Origin: Acetofilamentum sp.
GTDB taxonomy: Bacteria > Bacteroidota > Bacteroidia > Bacteroidales > JAFGUD01
Assembly: GCA_020722645.1 (NCBI GenBank)
Contig: DYKL01000105.1
Span: 1-10,003, forward strand
Length of the DNA: 10,003 nucleotides
Reading direction: 5' to 3'
Shown here: positions 1 to 7,028 of the stretch, in pieces
Position numbering within the stretch: the stretch's first letter is position 1
Layout: every line of letters begins with the position of its first letter
Position numbers and translations under genes: made by a program
The notes under the pieces: generated by a model
Told to the model about the DNA's origin: nothing
The model's input: the letters and a program-made list of their open reading frames with translations, nothing else
Database searches by the model: none

Positions 1-7
1 TTTACAC

Positions 8-901
8 ATGAAAAATAAAATACTTGTGCCAGTTGATTTTGAACAACAATCTATTTCAAATTTACAGTGGGCGAAATACTTTGCTGCATATAGTAAATCC
101 CAAATAATATTATGTCATATTATCGAAGAAAGTGGTTTTTTGAAACGTATGTTCAAACAGGAAAATTTTGAACAAAAAGTAAAAAAAGAAGCAATGGAGC
201 TACTGAAAGAAATATGCGACCAGAATTTTACAAACGGTGAATCTTGCCATATTACTATTGAAAAAGGCAAACCTTACGAAGAAATTGTTGATTTGGCTGA
301 TGAATTTGAGCCTCATTTGATTTTATTAGGTAAAAACGAAAATTCGACTAAAAGCAAAAGATATCTTGGCTCTAATACTTTGCATGTCATAAATGAAACT
401 GATTATCCTGTAATTACAATATACGGAAATCAATCACCCGAAAAAGCAAAACCTTTTATTTTATTACCTTTGGATTTGAATAAAAGTATTTCAGAGCAAA
501 CTACCGTTGCTGTTGAATTTGCAAAATATTTTAATGCTTCAGTCAAAGCAGTTAATGTGTGTAAAGAAGACAGTATTTCGGATAAATCAGAAACATTAGT
601 CAAAATGAATAAACTGAAAAAATTCTTTGAACAAAACAATATTATCTGTGAAACTGACATTATATATGAAAATGTGAAAAATCCGGCTGAAATTGTTAAT
701 AAAATTGCAGATGATTTGAATCCTATGCTTGTTATTATAATGTTAAGGGAAGAATCGAATTTCAAAAACTTTTTTATTGGCTCTATTGCTCAGGATATTA
801 TTGAAAAATGTAATGCCCCTGTAATGTCTGTTAAACCTTGGAATGAAGAAGTTGAAGAAAATCCGTTTTTCAGAATTATATACAATCCTTTAAATTTGTA
901 A
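8..901 (+). CDS. Tandem-domain universal stress protein (UspA family)
   Basis: A 297-residue cytoplasmic protein made of two Usp folds in tandem, about residues 1-140 and 147-277. Each begins with a hydrophobic strand ending in the usual Asp (KILVPVD, D10; FILLPLD, D156). Each ends with the Gly-Ser/helix/strand unit: GSNTLHVI with YPVITI at 121-138, and GSIAQDII with APVMSV at 258-275. The ATP-binding loop G-x2-G-x9-G-S/T is only partly kept in domain 1 (G108 and G121-S122, with the middle Gly replaced). In domain 2 only G258-S259 remains, so nucleotide binding there is doubtful. Members of this family act in stress survival, often through ATP/AMP-dependent protein interactions; the specific role here is unknown. 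The ATG at position 8 gives the canonical N-terminus. The promoter lies outside the window. The next gene starts 4 bp after the stop, which suggests co-transcription. There is no signal peptide. Confidence 0.9.
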   Translation: MKNKILVPVDFEQQSISNLQWAKYFAAYSKSQIILCHIIEESGFLKRMFKQENFEQKVKKEAMELLKEICDQNFTNGESCHITIEKGKPYEEIVDLADEFEPHLILLGKNENSTKSKRYLGSNTLHVINETDYPVITIYGNQSPEKAKPFILLPLDLNKSISEQTTVAVEFAKYFNASVKAVNVCKEDSISDKSETLVKMNKLKKFFEQNNIICETDIIYENVKNPAEIVNKIADDLNPMLVIIMLREESNFKNFFIGSIAQDIIEKCNAPVMSVKPWNEEVEENPFFRIIYNPLNL

Positions 902-905
902 AATT

Positions 906-2162
906 ATGCTTTATCTTAAAAATGCCACATATATTGATCCTTGCACATTCAAATTTGTAAAAACAAACATAAAAGTTGAGTCAGGAATAGACAAAAACAT
1001 CCATTTTGTCTCTGAAATACCCGATGGTGAAAAATTTATTGATTGTTCGGGATTGTACGTTACAAAATCTTTTGTAGTCGGTCATCATCACGCTTATTCG
1101 GCACTTGCAACCGGTATGCCGCCTCCAAAAAAGAATCCTGCAAATTTTTACGAAATTCTGGAATATGTCTGGTGGAACTTGGACAAAAAACTCGACAAGG
1201 AAACTATCAGAGCTTCTGCCTATGCAACGGCAATTTCGTGTGCAATAAAAGGAGCTACATTTGCTGTTGACCATCACGCCTCCCCTTTTGCAATTGAAGA
1301 TTCGCTTGATATTATTGCCGAAGCCTTTAATATTGTAGGTGTTTCGCATCTTCTTTGTTATGAAATTTCCGACAGAGACGGAGCAGATATAGCTCAAAAA
1401 GGTCTTGATGAAACCGAAAAATATTTAAAAAATCATCAAGGGTTGGTTGGTCTGCACGCCTCTTTTACAGTAGAAAATCAAACAATGAAAAAAGCCGCCG
1501 AATTAGTCAATAAATATAATTCCGGAGTACATATTCACGTTGCCGAAGATAAATACGACCAACTTTATACAAAACAAAAATACAACAAAACAGTAGTTCA
1601 GAGACTTAATGATTTTGGTTTTTTGGATTCAAATAAGTCAATTTTAGCCCATTGTATTCATATCGACGACAATGAAATTGAAATTCTGAACAAATCAAAC
1701 ACATATATCGTTCAAAACCCTGAAAGTAATTTGAATAATAATGTTGGTTTTTTCAATCGTAAATTTTTGAATACCGACAAAATTTTACTTGGTACTGACG
1801 GAATGAACAGCGATATGATTAGAAGCGCTCAGTTTGCTTATTTTACAGGAAAACCTGTTGATAATCCTAACTTATCTACGATATATAAACAACTGCGAAA
1901 TAATCATAATTATTTAAAAAATAATAACTTTGCAGGTGATGGACAAAATAATCTGATTATTTTCGATTATCAGCATCTGACTGATTTTAACGAGAATAAC
2001 TTTCTTGGTCACTTTTTTTATTCAATCAGACCTTCTATGATTAAATATGTCATTTCTAACGGCAATTTAATAATGGAAAACGGAATAATTAAAACTATTG
2101 ATTATAAAAACATCTCTGAATTTATAAAAAAACAAGCTGACAGACTTTGGAAAATGCTATAA
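906..2162 (+). CDS. ssnA: SsnA-like metal-dependent aminohydrolase (amidohydrolase superfamily)
   Basis: A 418-residue cytoplasmic amidohydrolase of the cytosine deaminase/chlorohydrolase (ATZ/TRZ) branch. Expected metal and catalytic residues are visible: H60-x-H62 after the first strand (VVGHHHAYS), H211 and E214 in HIHVAED, H249 in LAHCIHID, and D298 in LGTDGM. Other signatures recall SsnA, the putative aminohydrolase linked to selenium-dependent hydroxylase/purine gene clusters: WWNLDKKLD at 89-97, DHHASP at 122-127, SNLNNNVG at 274-281 and GTDGMNSDM at 296-304. It is slightly shorter than the roughly 440-residue enterobacterial SsnA, mainly because the N-terminal beta-sandwich is compact. 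SsnA's own substrate is not established, so deamination or hydrolysis of a purine-like ring is inference. It starts 4 bp after the Usp stop codon, probably in one operon. No xanthine dehydrogenase-type or selenium genes lie in this window. The superfamily call is near certain; the SsnA subgroup rests on recalled motif similarity. Confidence 0.82.
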   Translation: MLYLKNATYIDPCTFKFVKTNIKVESGIDKNIHFVSEIPDGEKFIDCSGLYVTKSFVVGHHHAYSALATGMPPPKKNPANFYEILEYVWWNLDKKLDKETIRASAYATAISCAIKGATFAVDHHASPFAIEDSLDIIAEAFNIVGVSHLLCYEISDRDGADIAQKGLDETEKYLKNHQGLVGLHASFTVENQTMKKAAELVNKYNSGVHIHVAEDKYDQLYTKQKYNKTVVQRLNDFGFLDSNKSILAHCIHIDDNEIEILNKSNTYIVQNPESNLNNNVGFFNRKFLNTDKILLGTDGMNSDMIRSAQFAYFTGKPVDNPNLSTIYKQLRNNHNYLKNNNFAGDGQNNLIIFDYQHLTDFNENNFLGHFFYSIRPSMIKYVISNGNLIMENGIIKTIDYKNISEFIKKQADRLWKML

Positions 2163-2191
2163 ACTTATTGATATATTATTTTAAGATTTTC

Positions 2192-2205
2192 TTTGCTTAA
2201 ATTTG
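2192..2205 (+). promoter_or_regulatory. Possible -7 promoter element of the PD40/OmpA gene
   Basis: TAAATTTG at 2198-2205 matches the Bacteroidota -7 consensus TAnnTTTG and would give a leader of about 35 nt before the ATG at 2246. A TTG at the usual 17-23 bp upstream is missing; the nearest is at 2168-2170, 27 bp away. The TTTG at 2192-2195 is too close. The 83-bp gap after the aminohydrolase fits an independent promoter, but this match is cheap in AT-rich DNA. Confidence 0.3.
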
Positions 2206-2245
2206 TTATTTATTAAACTCATACTATATAACATAAAAAACTCAA

Positions 2246-4357
2246 ATGAATAAATTAGTTACATTTATCATTATCAGCATAATTGCTTATACAAATTTGT
2301 ATTCGCAGAAAGATTCAATTGAAATAGCAGAAGAGCTGGTTTACAATCAAGATTTTAATGCTGCTATAAAATTTTATCATGAAATTATTAATATGGAACC
2401 CAAAAATCCTGATTTATATTTCAGTCTGGGGTTTTGTTATTTGAATACACCTGAAAAAAGAGATAGTGCAATTACTCCTTTTTTACGATTCTTTGAACTT
2501 TATGATGAAATGAGCAAAAAACGACAGCGAAAAGTAATGACTGATCCCTTTGAAGTAAAATTTTATCTTGCTCGTGCATATAGAGTTAATTTTCAATTCG
2601 ATACTGCAATGACATTGTTAAATCAGCTGAGTATTGAAACAAAAAATAAAAAAATATTAGATCTTATAGAATTTGAGAAGATGATGTGTATTGATGGTAA
2701 AGAACTCATTGCAAATCCTGTAAATATTGAAATTGTTAATCAGGGAAGCCTTATAAACACAGGATTTACTGAACACACACCTGTTTTTACCGCTGATGAA
2801 AGTGAGTTGATTTTTACTTCAAGAAAAAAGTTGTTTTCGGATAATGAAGTTGATTTTGACGGTGAATTTGACGAAAATATCTATATTGCCACAAGGGACT
2901 CCCTTGGTAATTGGATTAGCTGTGAGCCGATTAAATCTATCAATACAAAATCTCACGAAGCTACAATAAGTTTGTCTTATGATGGTACAAAACTTTTTGT
3001 TTACAGAGACGAAGACAATGGTTCTATATATTTCTCTGAATTTTCAGAAGGTTACTGGTTACCGACAATAAAACTCGGTGAAACTATCAACACAAAATAT
3101 CGTGAAACGCATGCATCTCTATCTTATGACGGTTCTACATTGTTTTTTACAAGCGACAGACCGGGAGGATACGGTGGTTTGGATATTTATATGTCAAAAA
3201 AGTTGACTGATGGTACTTGGGGAAAAGCTGTCAATGTTGGAGATGCTATAAATACTTCAAAAGATGAAGAATCTCCATATATTTTACCTGACGGAAAAAC
3301 AATTTATTTCAGTTCAAAAGGCAGGGGCGGACTTGGCGGTTATGATATTTTCAAAACTACGATGAATGAATTCGGAACATGGTCTTTGCCTACAAACATT
3401 GGTTATCCTATAAATTCAGTCGAAGATGATGTTTTTTATTTCCCGACTCCTGATGAAAGTATCGCATACTTTACATCAAAAAAAGGTTCAGGCTATGGAA
3501 AAACTGACATTTATCTGATGAAACTACCCGAAGCTGAAAGTTCTAATCTTGTTGTAATGACTGCAAAATTAACTGTTTGTTACGGCGATTTGCCTTCTGC
3601 TGATATTTTGATAACTGACAATACAACAGGTAATTATTACGTTGCAACACCTAAAAACGGAAAATTTATATTTGTAACAGAAAAAGGGCATAATTACAAT
3701 GTTACAGTCGAAGTTGAAGGCAATGTTGTCTTTACAGAAGATTTTGATGTTCCGCAAGATGCTCCCAGAATACAGTTGTACAAGGCTATTCGCTTAGACC
3801 CTGATGTGCCTTGCAAAAACCTTGTTACAATCTCTGATGATGATTTGATAGACCCTAAACGTATTGACCCTTATGGTAATATTTATGATAATTATGTCGA
3901 AATTGATAATATTTTATTCCCGCTTAATGCAGTCGGCAAGATTGAATCAAATTCGACTCTTGATACATTGTCTAAATACCTTAAAAGGAACCCAAGTGCA
4001 AAAATTGAAGTTGGCGGTTTCTGCGATGCCTCAGGTAGAGCTGATTACAACTATTCTTTGGGTCTAAAACGTGCCGAAGCTGTTAAAAATTACCTTGTCG
4101 AAACAGGCGGTGTTGAGCCTCAGCAAATTATTGCAGTAAGTTATGCCGAAGAAAATCCTATTGCAATTAACCGAAACGAAGACGGTACTTGGAACAAAGA
4201 CGGACAACAATACAACAGACGTGTTGAATTCCGTTTGCTTGAACAAGGTGACGAAACTCTATTGATTTGGGGTATGAAAATTCCAGATGAACTAAAAAAC
4301 AAAAATTATAAGTTCAATTACAAAAAAGGTGATAAAAATATTGAAAATTTGGATTAG
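2246..4357 (+). CDS. TPR / PD40 propeller / CRD-like / OmpA-domain envelope protein (PorE-like architecture)
   Basis: A 703-residue exported protein with four parts. A signal peptide covers about residues 1-20 (hydrophobic core, then LYS-QKD; no lipobox Cys). A TPR-like helical region runs from about 22 to 150. Five PD40/WD40-like blades follow, with cores near 176-192, 236-254, 286-315, 340-369 and 393-423; several show the S/P-x-DG-x-x-(L/I)-x-F and GG-x-DIY signatures. A small beta domain at about 435-515 resembles a carboxypeptidase-regulatory/CRD domain. The C-terminal OmpA-like domain, about 550-667, has the peptidoglycan-contacting D594 and R609 (GFCDASG, LKRAEAV). This domain order is that of PorE of the type IX secretion system, which is a lipoprotein. 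Many Bacteroidota encode several paralogues, so the T9SS link is only a hypothesis, and the absent lipobox argues for a paralogue. Likely role: anchoring an envelope complex to peptidoglycan. No other T9SS gene is present here. Confidence 0.88.
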   Translation: MNKLVTFIIISIIAYTNLYSQKDSIEIAEELVYNQDFNAAIKFYHEIINMEPKNPDLYFSLGFCYLNTPEKRDSAITPFLRFFELYDEMSKKRQRKVMTDPFEVKFYLARAYRVNFQFDTAMTLLNQLSIETKNKKILDLIEFEKMMCIDGKELIANPVNIEIVNQGSLINTGFTEHTPVFTADESELIFTSRKKLFSDNEVDFDGEFDENIYIATRDSLGNWISCEPIKSINTKSHEATISLSYDGTKLFVYRDEDNGSIYFSEFSEGYWLPTIKLGETINTKYRETHASLSYDGSTLFFTSDRPGGYGGLDIYMSKKLTDGTWGKAVNVGDAINTSKDEESPYILPDGKTIYFSSKGRGGLGGYDIFKTTMNEFGTWSLPTNIGYPINSVEDDVFYFPTPDESIAYFTSKKGSGYGKTDIYLMKLPEAESSNLVVMTAKLTVCYGDLPSADILITDNTTGNYYVATPKNGKFIFVTEKGHNYNVTVEVEGNVVFTEDFDVPQDAPRIQLYKAIRLDPDVPCKNLVTISDDDLIDPKRIDPYGNIYDNYVEIDNILFPLNAVGKIESNSTLDTLSKYLKRNPSAKIEVGGFCDASGRADYNYSLGLKRAEAVKNYLVETGGVEPQQIIAVSYAEENPIAINRNEDGTWNKDGQQYNRRVEFRLLEQGDETLLIWGMKIPDELKNKNYKFNYKKGDKNIENLD

Positions 4358-4390
4358 CAAATTATTATTATACTAATTTCAAATTTTTTT
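4345..4390. terminator. Possible bidirectional terminator between convergent genes
   Basis: The convergent stop codons are only 10 bp apart. A weak hairpin spans them: AAATTT (4345-4350) with AAATTT (4381-4386), and ATTAG (4353-4357) with CTAAT (4373-4377), separated by a small internal loop. T residues continue to 4390 on the plus strand, and A/T-rich sequence lies on the other side. The stem is almost all A-T, so its stability is doubtful. Confidence 0.27.
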
Positions 4391-4940
4391 GGATATCTTC
4401 AAAAAATATTTCAAATTCTTTACTGAATTCAATGTAATATTTTTTTATAACAATCATTGCTTCTTCTGATTTATCCGGCATTTTCTGATATTTTGCCATT
4501 CTTTGAAGTACAATTCTCAAATTTTCTACTTCGGCATAAGATGTTAATCTGTCATTTTTTATAAAAAGTTCGACAAACTGCTGAAATTTTTCGGGTATTA
4601 GATTTTTGTTGTTTTTTAATATTTTATATGCCTTTGAAGTAAATTCAATTAAAGACAAATCCGAGTAATTTTCCCATTTTGATGCTAAAAAATGATCATA
4701 TAGAATATCTGTTACCACACCTTTATATTTATCATAAGAATCACGAAAACGTAATGCGCTGTTTTTGAATTGAATATGCTTGTCCGTGAATTCATCAATT
4801 TTTCTATGAAGTATGATGCCTTTTTTTATATCTTCCGGAAAATTATTATAATCCCTGCCTTTTACAACGTCGCCTATAAAATTTCCCAACATAATCTGTT
4901 CGTTGTCACCTGATAAATAAAGATGTGCTAAAAAGTTCAA
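4368..4940 (-). CDS. acpH: Acyl carrier protein phosphodiesterase (AcpH / DUF479 family), TTG start
   Basis: A 190-residue cytoplasmic protein of the ACP phosphodiesterase family, whose characterised E. coli member AcpH hydrolyses holo-ACP to apo-ACP plus 4'-phosphopantetheine in a metal-dependent manner. Family landmarks are all visible: the N-terminus MNFLAHLYLS (H6), GNFIGDVVKG (D24), the HRKIDEFTD block (H45, R46, D49, D53) and DILYDHFL (D78, D82, H83). These His/Asp residues fit an HD-type metal site. The length is close to the E. coli protein (about 193). The start is TTG (complement of CAA at 4938-4940): it reproduces the family N-terminus exactly, and no ATG lies between it and the upstream in-frame stop. 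A promoter sits just upstream, leaving a leader of only about a dozen nt. The gene is convergent with the PD40/OmpA gene and divergent from the lipoprotein gene, so it is probably monocistronic. Confidence 0.88.
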   Translation of the reverse strand: MNFLAHLYLSGDNEQIMLGNFIGDVVKGRDYNNFPEDIKKGIILHRKIDEFTDKHIQFKNSALRFRDSYDKYKGVVTDILYDHFLASKWENYSDLSLIEFTSKAYKILKNNKNLIPEKFQQFVELFIKNDRLTSYAEVENLRIVLQRMAKYQKMPDKSEEAMIVIKKYYIEFSKEFEIFFEDIQKNLKLV

Positions 4941-4957
4941 TCTGCTAAATTTTTGTA

Positions 4958-4988
4958 CAAAAATAATTTTTTAACTCAGACTTAACAA
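4958..4988 (-). promoter_or_regulatory. Bacteroidota-type promoter for acpH
   Basis: On the minus strand, TTG (complement of 4986-4988) is followed after 20 bp by TATTTTTG (complement of 4958-4965). This fits the Bacteroidota primary-sigma pattern TTG-N17-23-TAnnTTTG. Transcription would start near 4950-4954, about 10-14 nt before the TTG start codon. The short leader also argues against any longer N-terminus. The -33 element overlaps the AATGTT/AACATT dyad at 4987-5000. Confidence 0.6.
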
Positions 4989-5097
4989 TGTTTTAACATT
5001 ATTAAAATTTTTTTTAAATCTAAAAGTTTAATAATCAATGTTTTAATAGTCTTTTATCGATCAATATCAATATATCGTTTTAATATTATTTTAACAT
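4986..5097. repeat. Cluster of GTTTTAAYA motifs in the divergent acpH/lipoprotein region
   Basis: GTTTTAA(C/T)A occurs at 4990-4998, 5040-5048 and 5077-5085, and a fourth partial copy, TTTTAACAT, lies at 5089-5097. The first two are extended to an 11-bp direct repeat CAATGTTTTAA (4986-4996, 5036-5046) exactly 50 bp apart. The first copy is also part of a dyad, AATGTT-TT-AACATT (4987-5000), on the acpH -33 box. Such spacing would suit binding sites for a regulator, but the background is very AT-rich. I found no convincing TAnnTTTG promoter for the lipoprotein gene in this 258-bp region. Confidence 0.4.
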
Positions 5098-5164
5098 AAG
5101 ATTAAAAATTACTTAATCGAAAAAATTTCTCTATGTGCATTGATAAATATTCTTTTGCAGCATC

Positions 5165-5200
5165 AAATTTTAAACAATTAAACTTTAAATTTTAAACAAT
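5165..5200 (+). repeat. 14-bp direct repeat reaching the lipoprotein start codon
   Basis: AAATTTTAAACAAT occurs at 5165-5178 and again at 5187-5200, a 22-bp period. The second copy runs into the ATG at 5199. No purine-rich Shine-Dalgarno sequence is present, as is usual in Bacteroidota, where A-rich leaders help initiation. The repeat may be a chance duplication of such a leader. Confidence 0.5.
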
Positions 5201-6605
5201 GAAAAAAAATTATTTCTTTTTGGTTTTAGTGGTGATTTTATTTACCGCAACTTTTTTTAATTCTTGTAAAAAGCCTGTTGAAGTTGACCCAAATGCAACT
5301 GAATTTGTTGATAATGGTGACGGTTCTGTAACAATAATTGACAAAGGTCAGGGTGTCGGAACAAAAACATTAAGTTCAGACACAATTTGGATTCTTCAAG
5401 GTCTTGTTTTTGTTAATGATGGACAAGAACTTACAATTGAAGCGGGTACCTTAATTAAAGGTATGCCCGGAACAGGTGAAAATGCAAGTGCTTTGATAGT
5501 TGCAAGAGGTGGTAAAATTAACGCAGTCGGAACTGCTACAAATCCGATAGTTTTTACTGCAAATGCTGATAATTACGATGGTACAGGTGTTGATAAAATG
5601 GCTCAAGGTCTTTGGGGTGGTGTTTTAATTCTTGGTAGAGCTACAACCAACAATCTGACAACAGAAAAAGCAATTGAAGGTATCCCAACAAGCGAAGCAC
5701 GCAGTTTATACGGTGGTAGCAATGATGCTGACAATTCAGGTACTTTAAAATATGTTTCAATTCGTCACGGTGGTACTGACATTGGCGAAGGTAACGAAAT
5801 CAACGGTTTAACTCTTGGTGCTGTCGGCTCTGGTACTGTCATTGAATACGTTGAAATTATATCAAACAAAGACGACGGAATTGAATTTTTCGGCGGATGT
5901 GCACAGGTTAAAAACGCTGTTGTTGCTTATTGCGGTGATGATTCTTTTGATTACGACGAAGGTTGGCACGGAAAAGGTCAGTTCTGGTTCAGCGTTCAGA
6001 GTGCCGAAAGTGACAGACACGGAGAACACGACGGTGGTCCTTCTGATAATTACTTAGGTACACCTTATTCTACTCCGGTTATTTATAATGTTACATATAT
6101 CGGAAATAAAGAACAAGGCGGTGAATGTCGTACAGTTACTTTCAGAGACAATGCCGGCGGTACTTATGCAAATTCAATTTTTATTAATCAATATAAAGGT
6201 ATAGACATCGAATATTTGCAAGATGAACAGGCTCAAATGGTTGGTTGTACCTACAAAATGTTTCAAGATGGTTATTTAAAGCTATTGAACAATGTATTTT
6301 ACAATGTTGTTTCTGAAACAGCAACCGGCTCTGATTTGTTCAAAGTAAGCGTTCCAAAAGACGAAAACGACAATCCGCTTTATGATGTTCCAGCTGCATT
6401 AACTGACGCTTTTGCTGAATATTTCGCAACTGCCGGAAATACAGTTACAAATCCTTCTTTAACATTAGAAAATCCTGTTCCTGCAAATGCTCAAAATTCA
6501 AATTTGGCTACATATCCATCTGAAAGTTTCTATACAAACGCAGGTTACAAAGGTGCTTTCGGTACTTCTAACTGGGCAAACGGCTGGACTTTATTGTACA
6601 AATAA
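5199..6605 (+). CDS. Surface-type lipoprotein, beta-helix-like family found beside TonB receptors
   Basis: A 468-residue predicted lipoprotein. It has a basic N-terminus, a hydrophobic core at about 5-20 and a lipobox FFNSC, so C23 would be acylated. The following residues KKPVEVDPN include acidic positions, which may favour surface export in this phylum, though this is not a clean export signal. The mature part opens with strand-rich repeats (LTIEAGTLIKG at 78-88, IVARGGKINAVGTATNPIVFTAN at 100-122) typical of parallel beta-helix folds. Family-like motifs follow: KYVSIRHGG at 184-192, NGLTLGAVGSGT at 202-213, DDGIEFFGG at 225-233 and DDSFDYDEGW at 247-256. A His/Asp-rich stretch, DRHGEHDGG at 272-280, might bind metal. 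The C-terminus (GAFGTSNWANGWTLLYK) is the usual end of this family, not a type IX secretion signal. I recall relatives annotated only as hypothetical or, wrongly, multidrug transporter, commonly next to TonB-dependent receptors. Function is unknown; capture of a ligand for the downstream receptor is inferred. Confidence 0.8.
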   Translation: MKKNYFFLVLVVILFTATFFNSCKKPVEVDPNATEFVDNGDGSVTIIDKGQGVGTKTLSSDTIWILQGLVFVNDGQELTIEAGTLIKGMPGTGENASALIVARGGKINAVGTATNPIVFTANADNYDGTGVDKMAQGLWGGVLILGRATTNNLTTEKAIEGIPTSEARSLYGGSNDADNSGTLKYVSIRHGGTDIGEGNEINGLTLGAVGSGTVIEYVEIISNKDDGIEFFGGCAQVKNAVVAYCGDDSFDYDEGWHGKGQFWFSVQSAESDRHGEHDGGPSDNYLGTPYSTPVIYNVTYIGNKEQGGECRTVTFRDNAGGTYANSIFINQYKGIDIEYLQDEQAQMVGCTYKMFQDGYLKLLNNVFYNVVSETATGSDLFKVSVPKDENDNPLYDVPAALTDAFAEYFATAGNTVTNPSLTLENPVPANAQNSNLATYPSESFYTNAGYKGAFGTSNWANGWTLLYK

Positions 6606-6613
6606 TAGATGAT

Positions 6614-6666
6614 AGCAAGTTTCAAGTTATTGAAAAACTTAGTAAAATTGAAACTTGCTTCTTTAC
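6614..6666 (+). terminator. Rho-independent-like terminator after the lipoprotein gene
   Basis: A perfect 12-bp inverted repeat, AGCAAGTTTCAA (6614-6625) and TTGAAACTTGCT (6648-6659), with a 22-nt loop, begins 9 bp after the stop codon and is followed by TCTTTA. An alternative smaller hairpin, AAGTT (6624-6628) with AACTT (6636-6640), competes inside the loop. It suggests that most lipoprotein transcripts stop before the receptor gene. Confidence 0.65.
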
Positions 6667-6757
6667 TTATACTAAGCCTTTTTTGAATTTTGTAATAATA
6701 TTTGTGCTTTTTCGGATTTGTAACCTGAAAACATTATAAATCAATAAATTAGAGTTA

Positions 6758-6791
6758 GTTCATAAAGTTCATAAAGTTTAAAGTTCATAAA
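6758..6791 (+). repeat. GTTCATAAA tandem array
   Basis: Three 9-bp units GTTCATAAA lie at 6758-6766, 6767-6775 and 6783-6791. A shortened unit GTTTAAA (6776-6782) sits between the second and third. The array is non-coding, with no spacers, and is a short minisatellite. Confidence 0.85.
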
Positions 6792-6944
6792 GTATTAGCA
6801 TTTGATATTCAATTAAAGACCCTTACAGGGCAGGCTTGGCACTTTATTAACAGACACTAATTAGCACATTCAGATTTCAAATCCGATATAGATTTAAAAA
6901 TGTTTGAAGGCGATTTGGTATAATACCTTACAGAACAGACTTAA

Positions 6945-7028
6945 AACTTTTAACTTTTAACTTTCAACTTTCAACTTTCAACTTTCAACTTTCAACTTTC
7001 AACTTTCAATTTTTAACTTTCAATTTAA
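6945..7028 (+). repeat. AACTTTC heptanucleotide array upstream of the TonB receptor
   Basis: Eleven consecutive 7-bp units run from 6945 to 7021, followed by a decayed one to 7028. Units 1-2 are AACTTTT, units 3-9 (6959-7007) are perfect AACTTTC, unit 10 is AATTTTT and unit 11 is AACTTTC. The perfect core is the part most able to change length by slippage. It lies in the presumed 5' leader or promoter of the receptor gene, so copy number would change the spacing between an upstream promoter and the start codon without touching the reading frame. Confidence 0.92.

Noticed and set aside
430..765. Open frame of 111 codons on the minus strand
   Set aside because: It lies wholly inside the usp gene, whose protein has clear family features; the antisense product shows no recognisable domain.
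981..1397. Open frame of 138 codons on the minus strand, and a 75-codon frame at 1043-1270 on the plus strand
   Set aside because: Both are inside the aminohydrolase gene and are Cys/Arg/Ser-rich without domain signatures, typical of shadow frames.
3569..4246. Short frames within the PD40/OmpA gene on both strands (3569-3757, 3864-4067, 4064-4246)
   Set aside because: They overlap the well-supported CRD and OmpA domains and have no recognisable content.
4938..4973. Longer AcpH N-terminus from an upstream ATT codon
   Set aside because: An in-frame stop lies shortly upstream, ATT is a rare start, and the TTG reproduces the family N-terminus exactly.
5140..5157. Promoter for the lipoprotein gene at TATTCTTTTG
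   Set aside because: The TA-to-TTTG spacing is wrong and no TTG lies 17-23 bp upstream.
5815..6057. 80-codon plus-strand frame inside the lipoprotein gene
   Set aside because: It is an alternative frame of a gene with strong family motifs in the main frame.
6904..6924. Sigma-70 style promoter (TTGAAG and TATAAT) before the receptor
   Set aside because: The spacer is only 9 bp, and Bacteroidota use a different consensus; the TATAAT is part of a palindrome.
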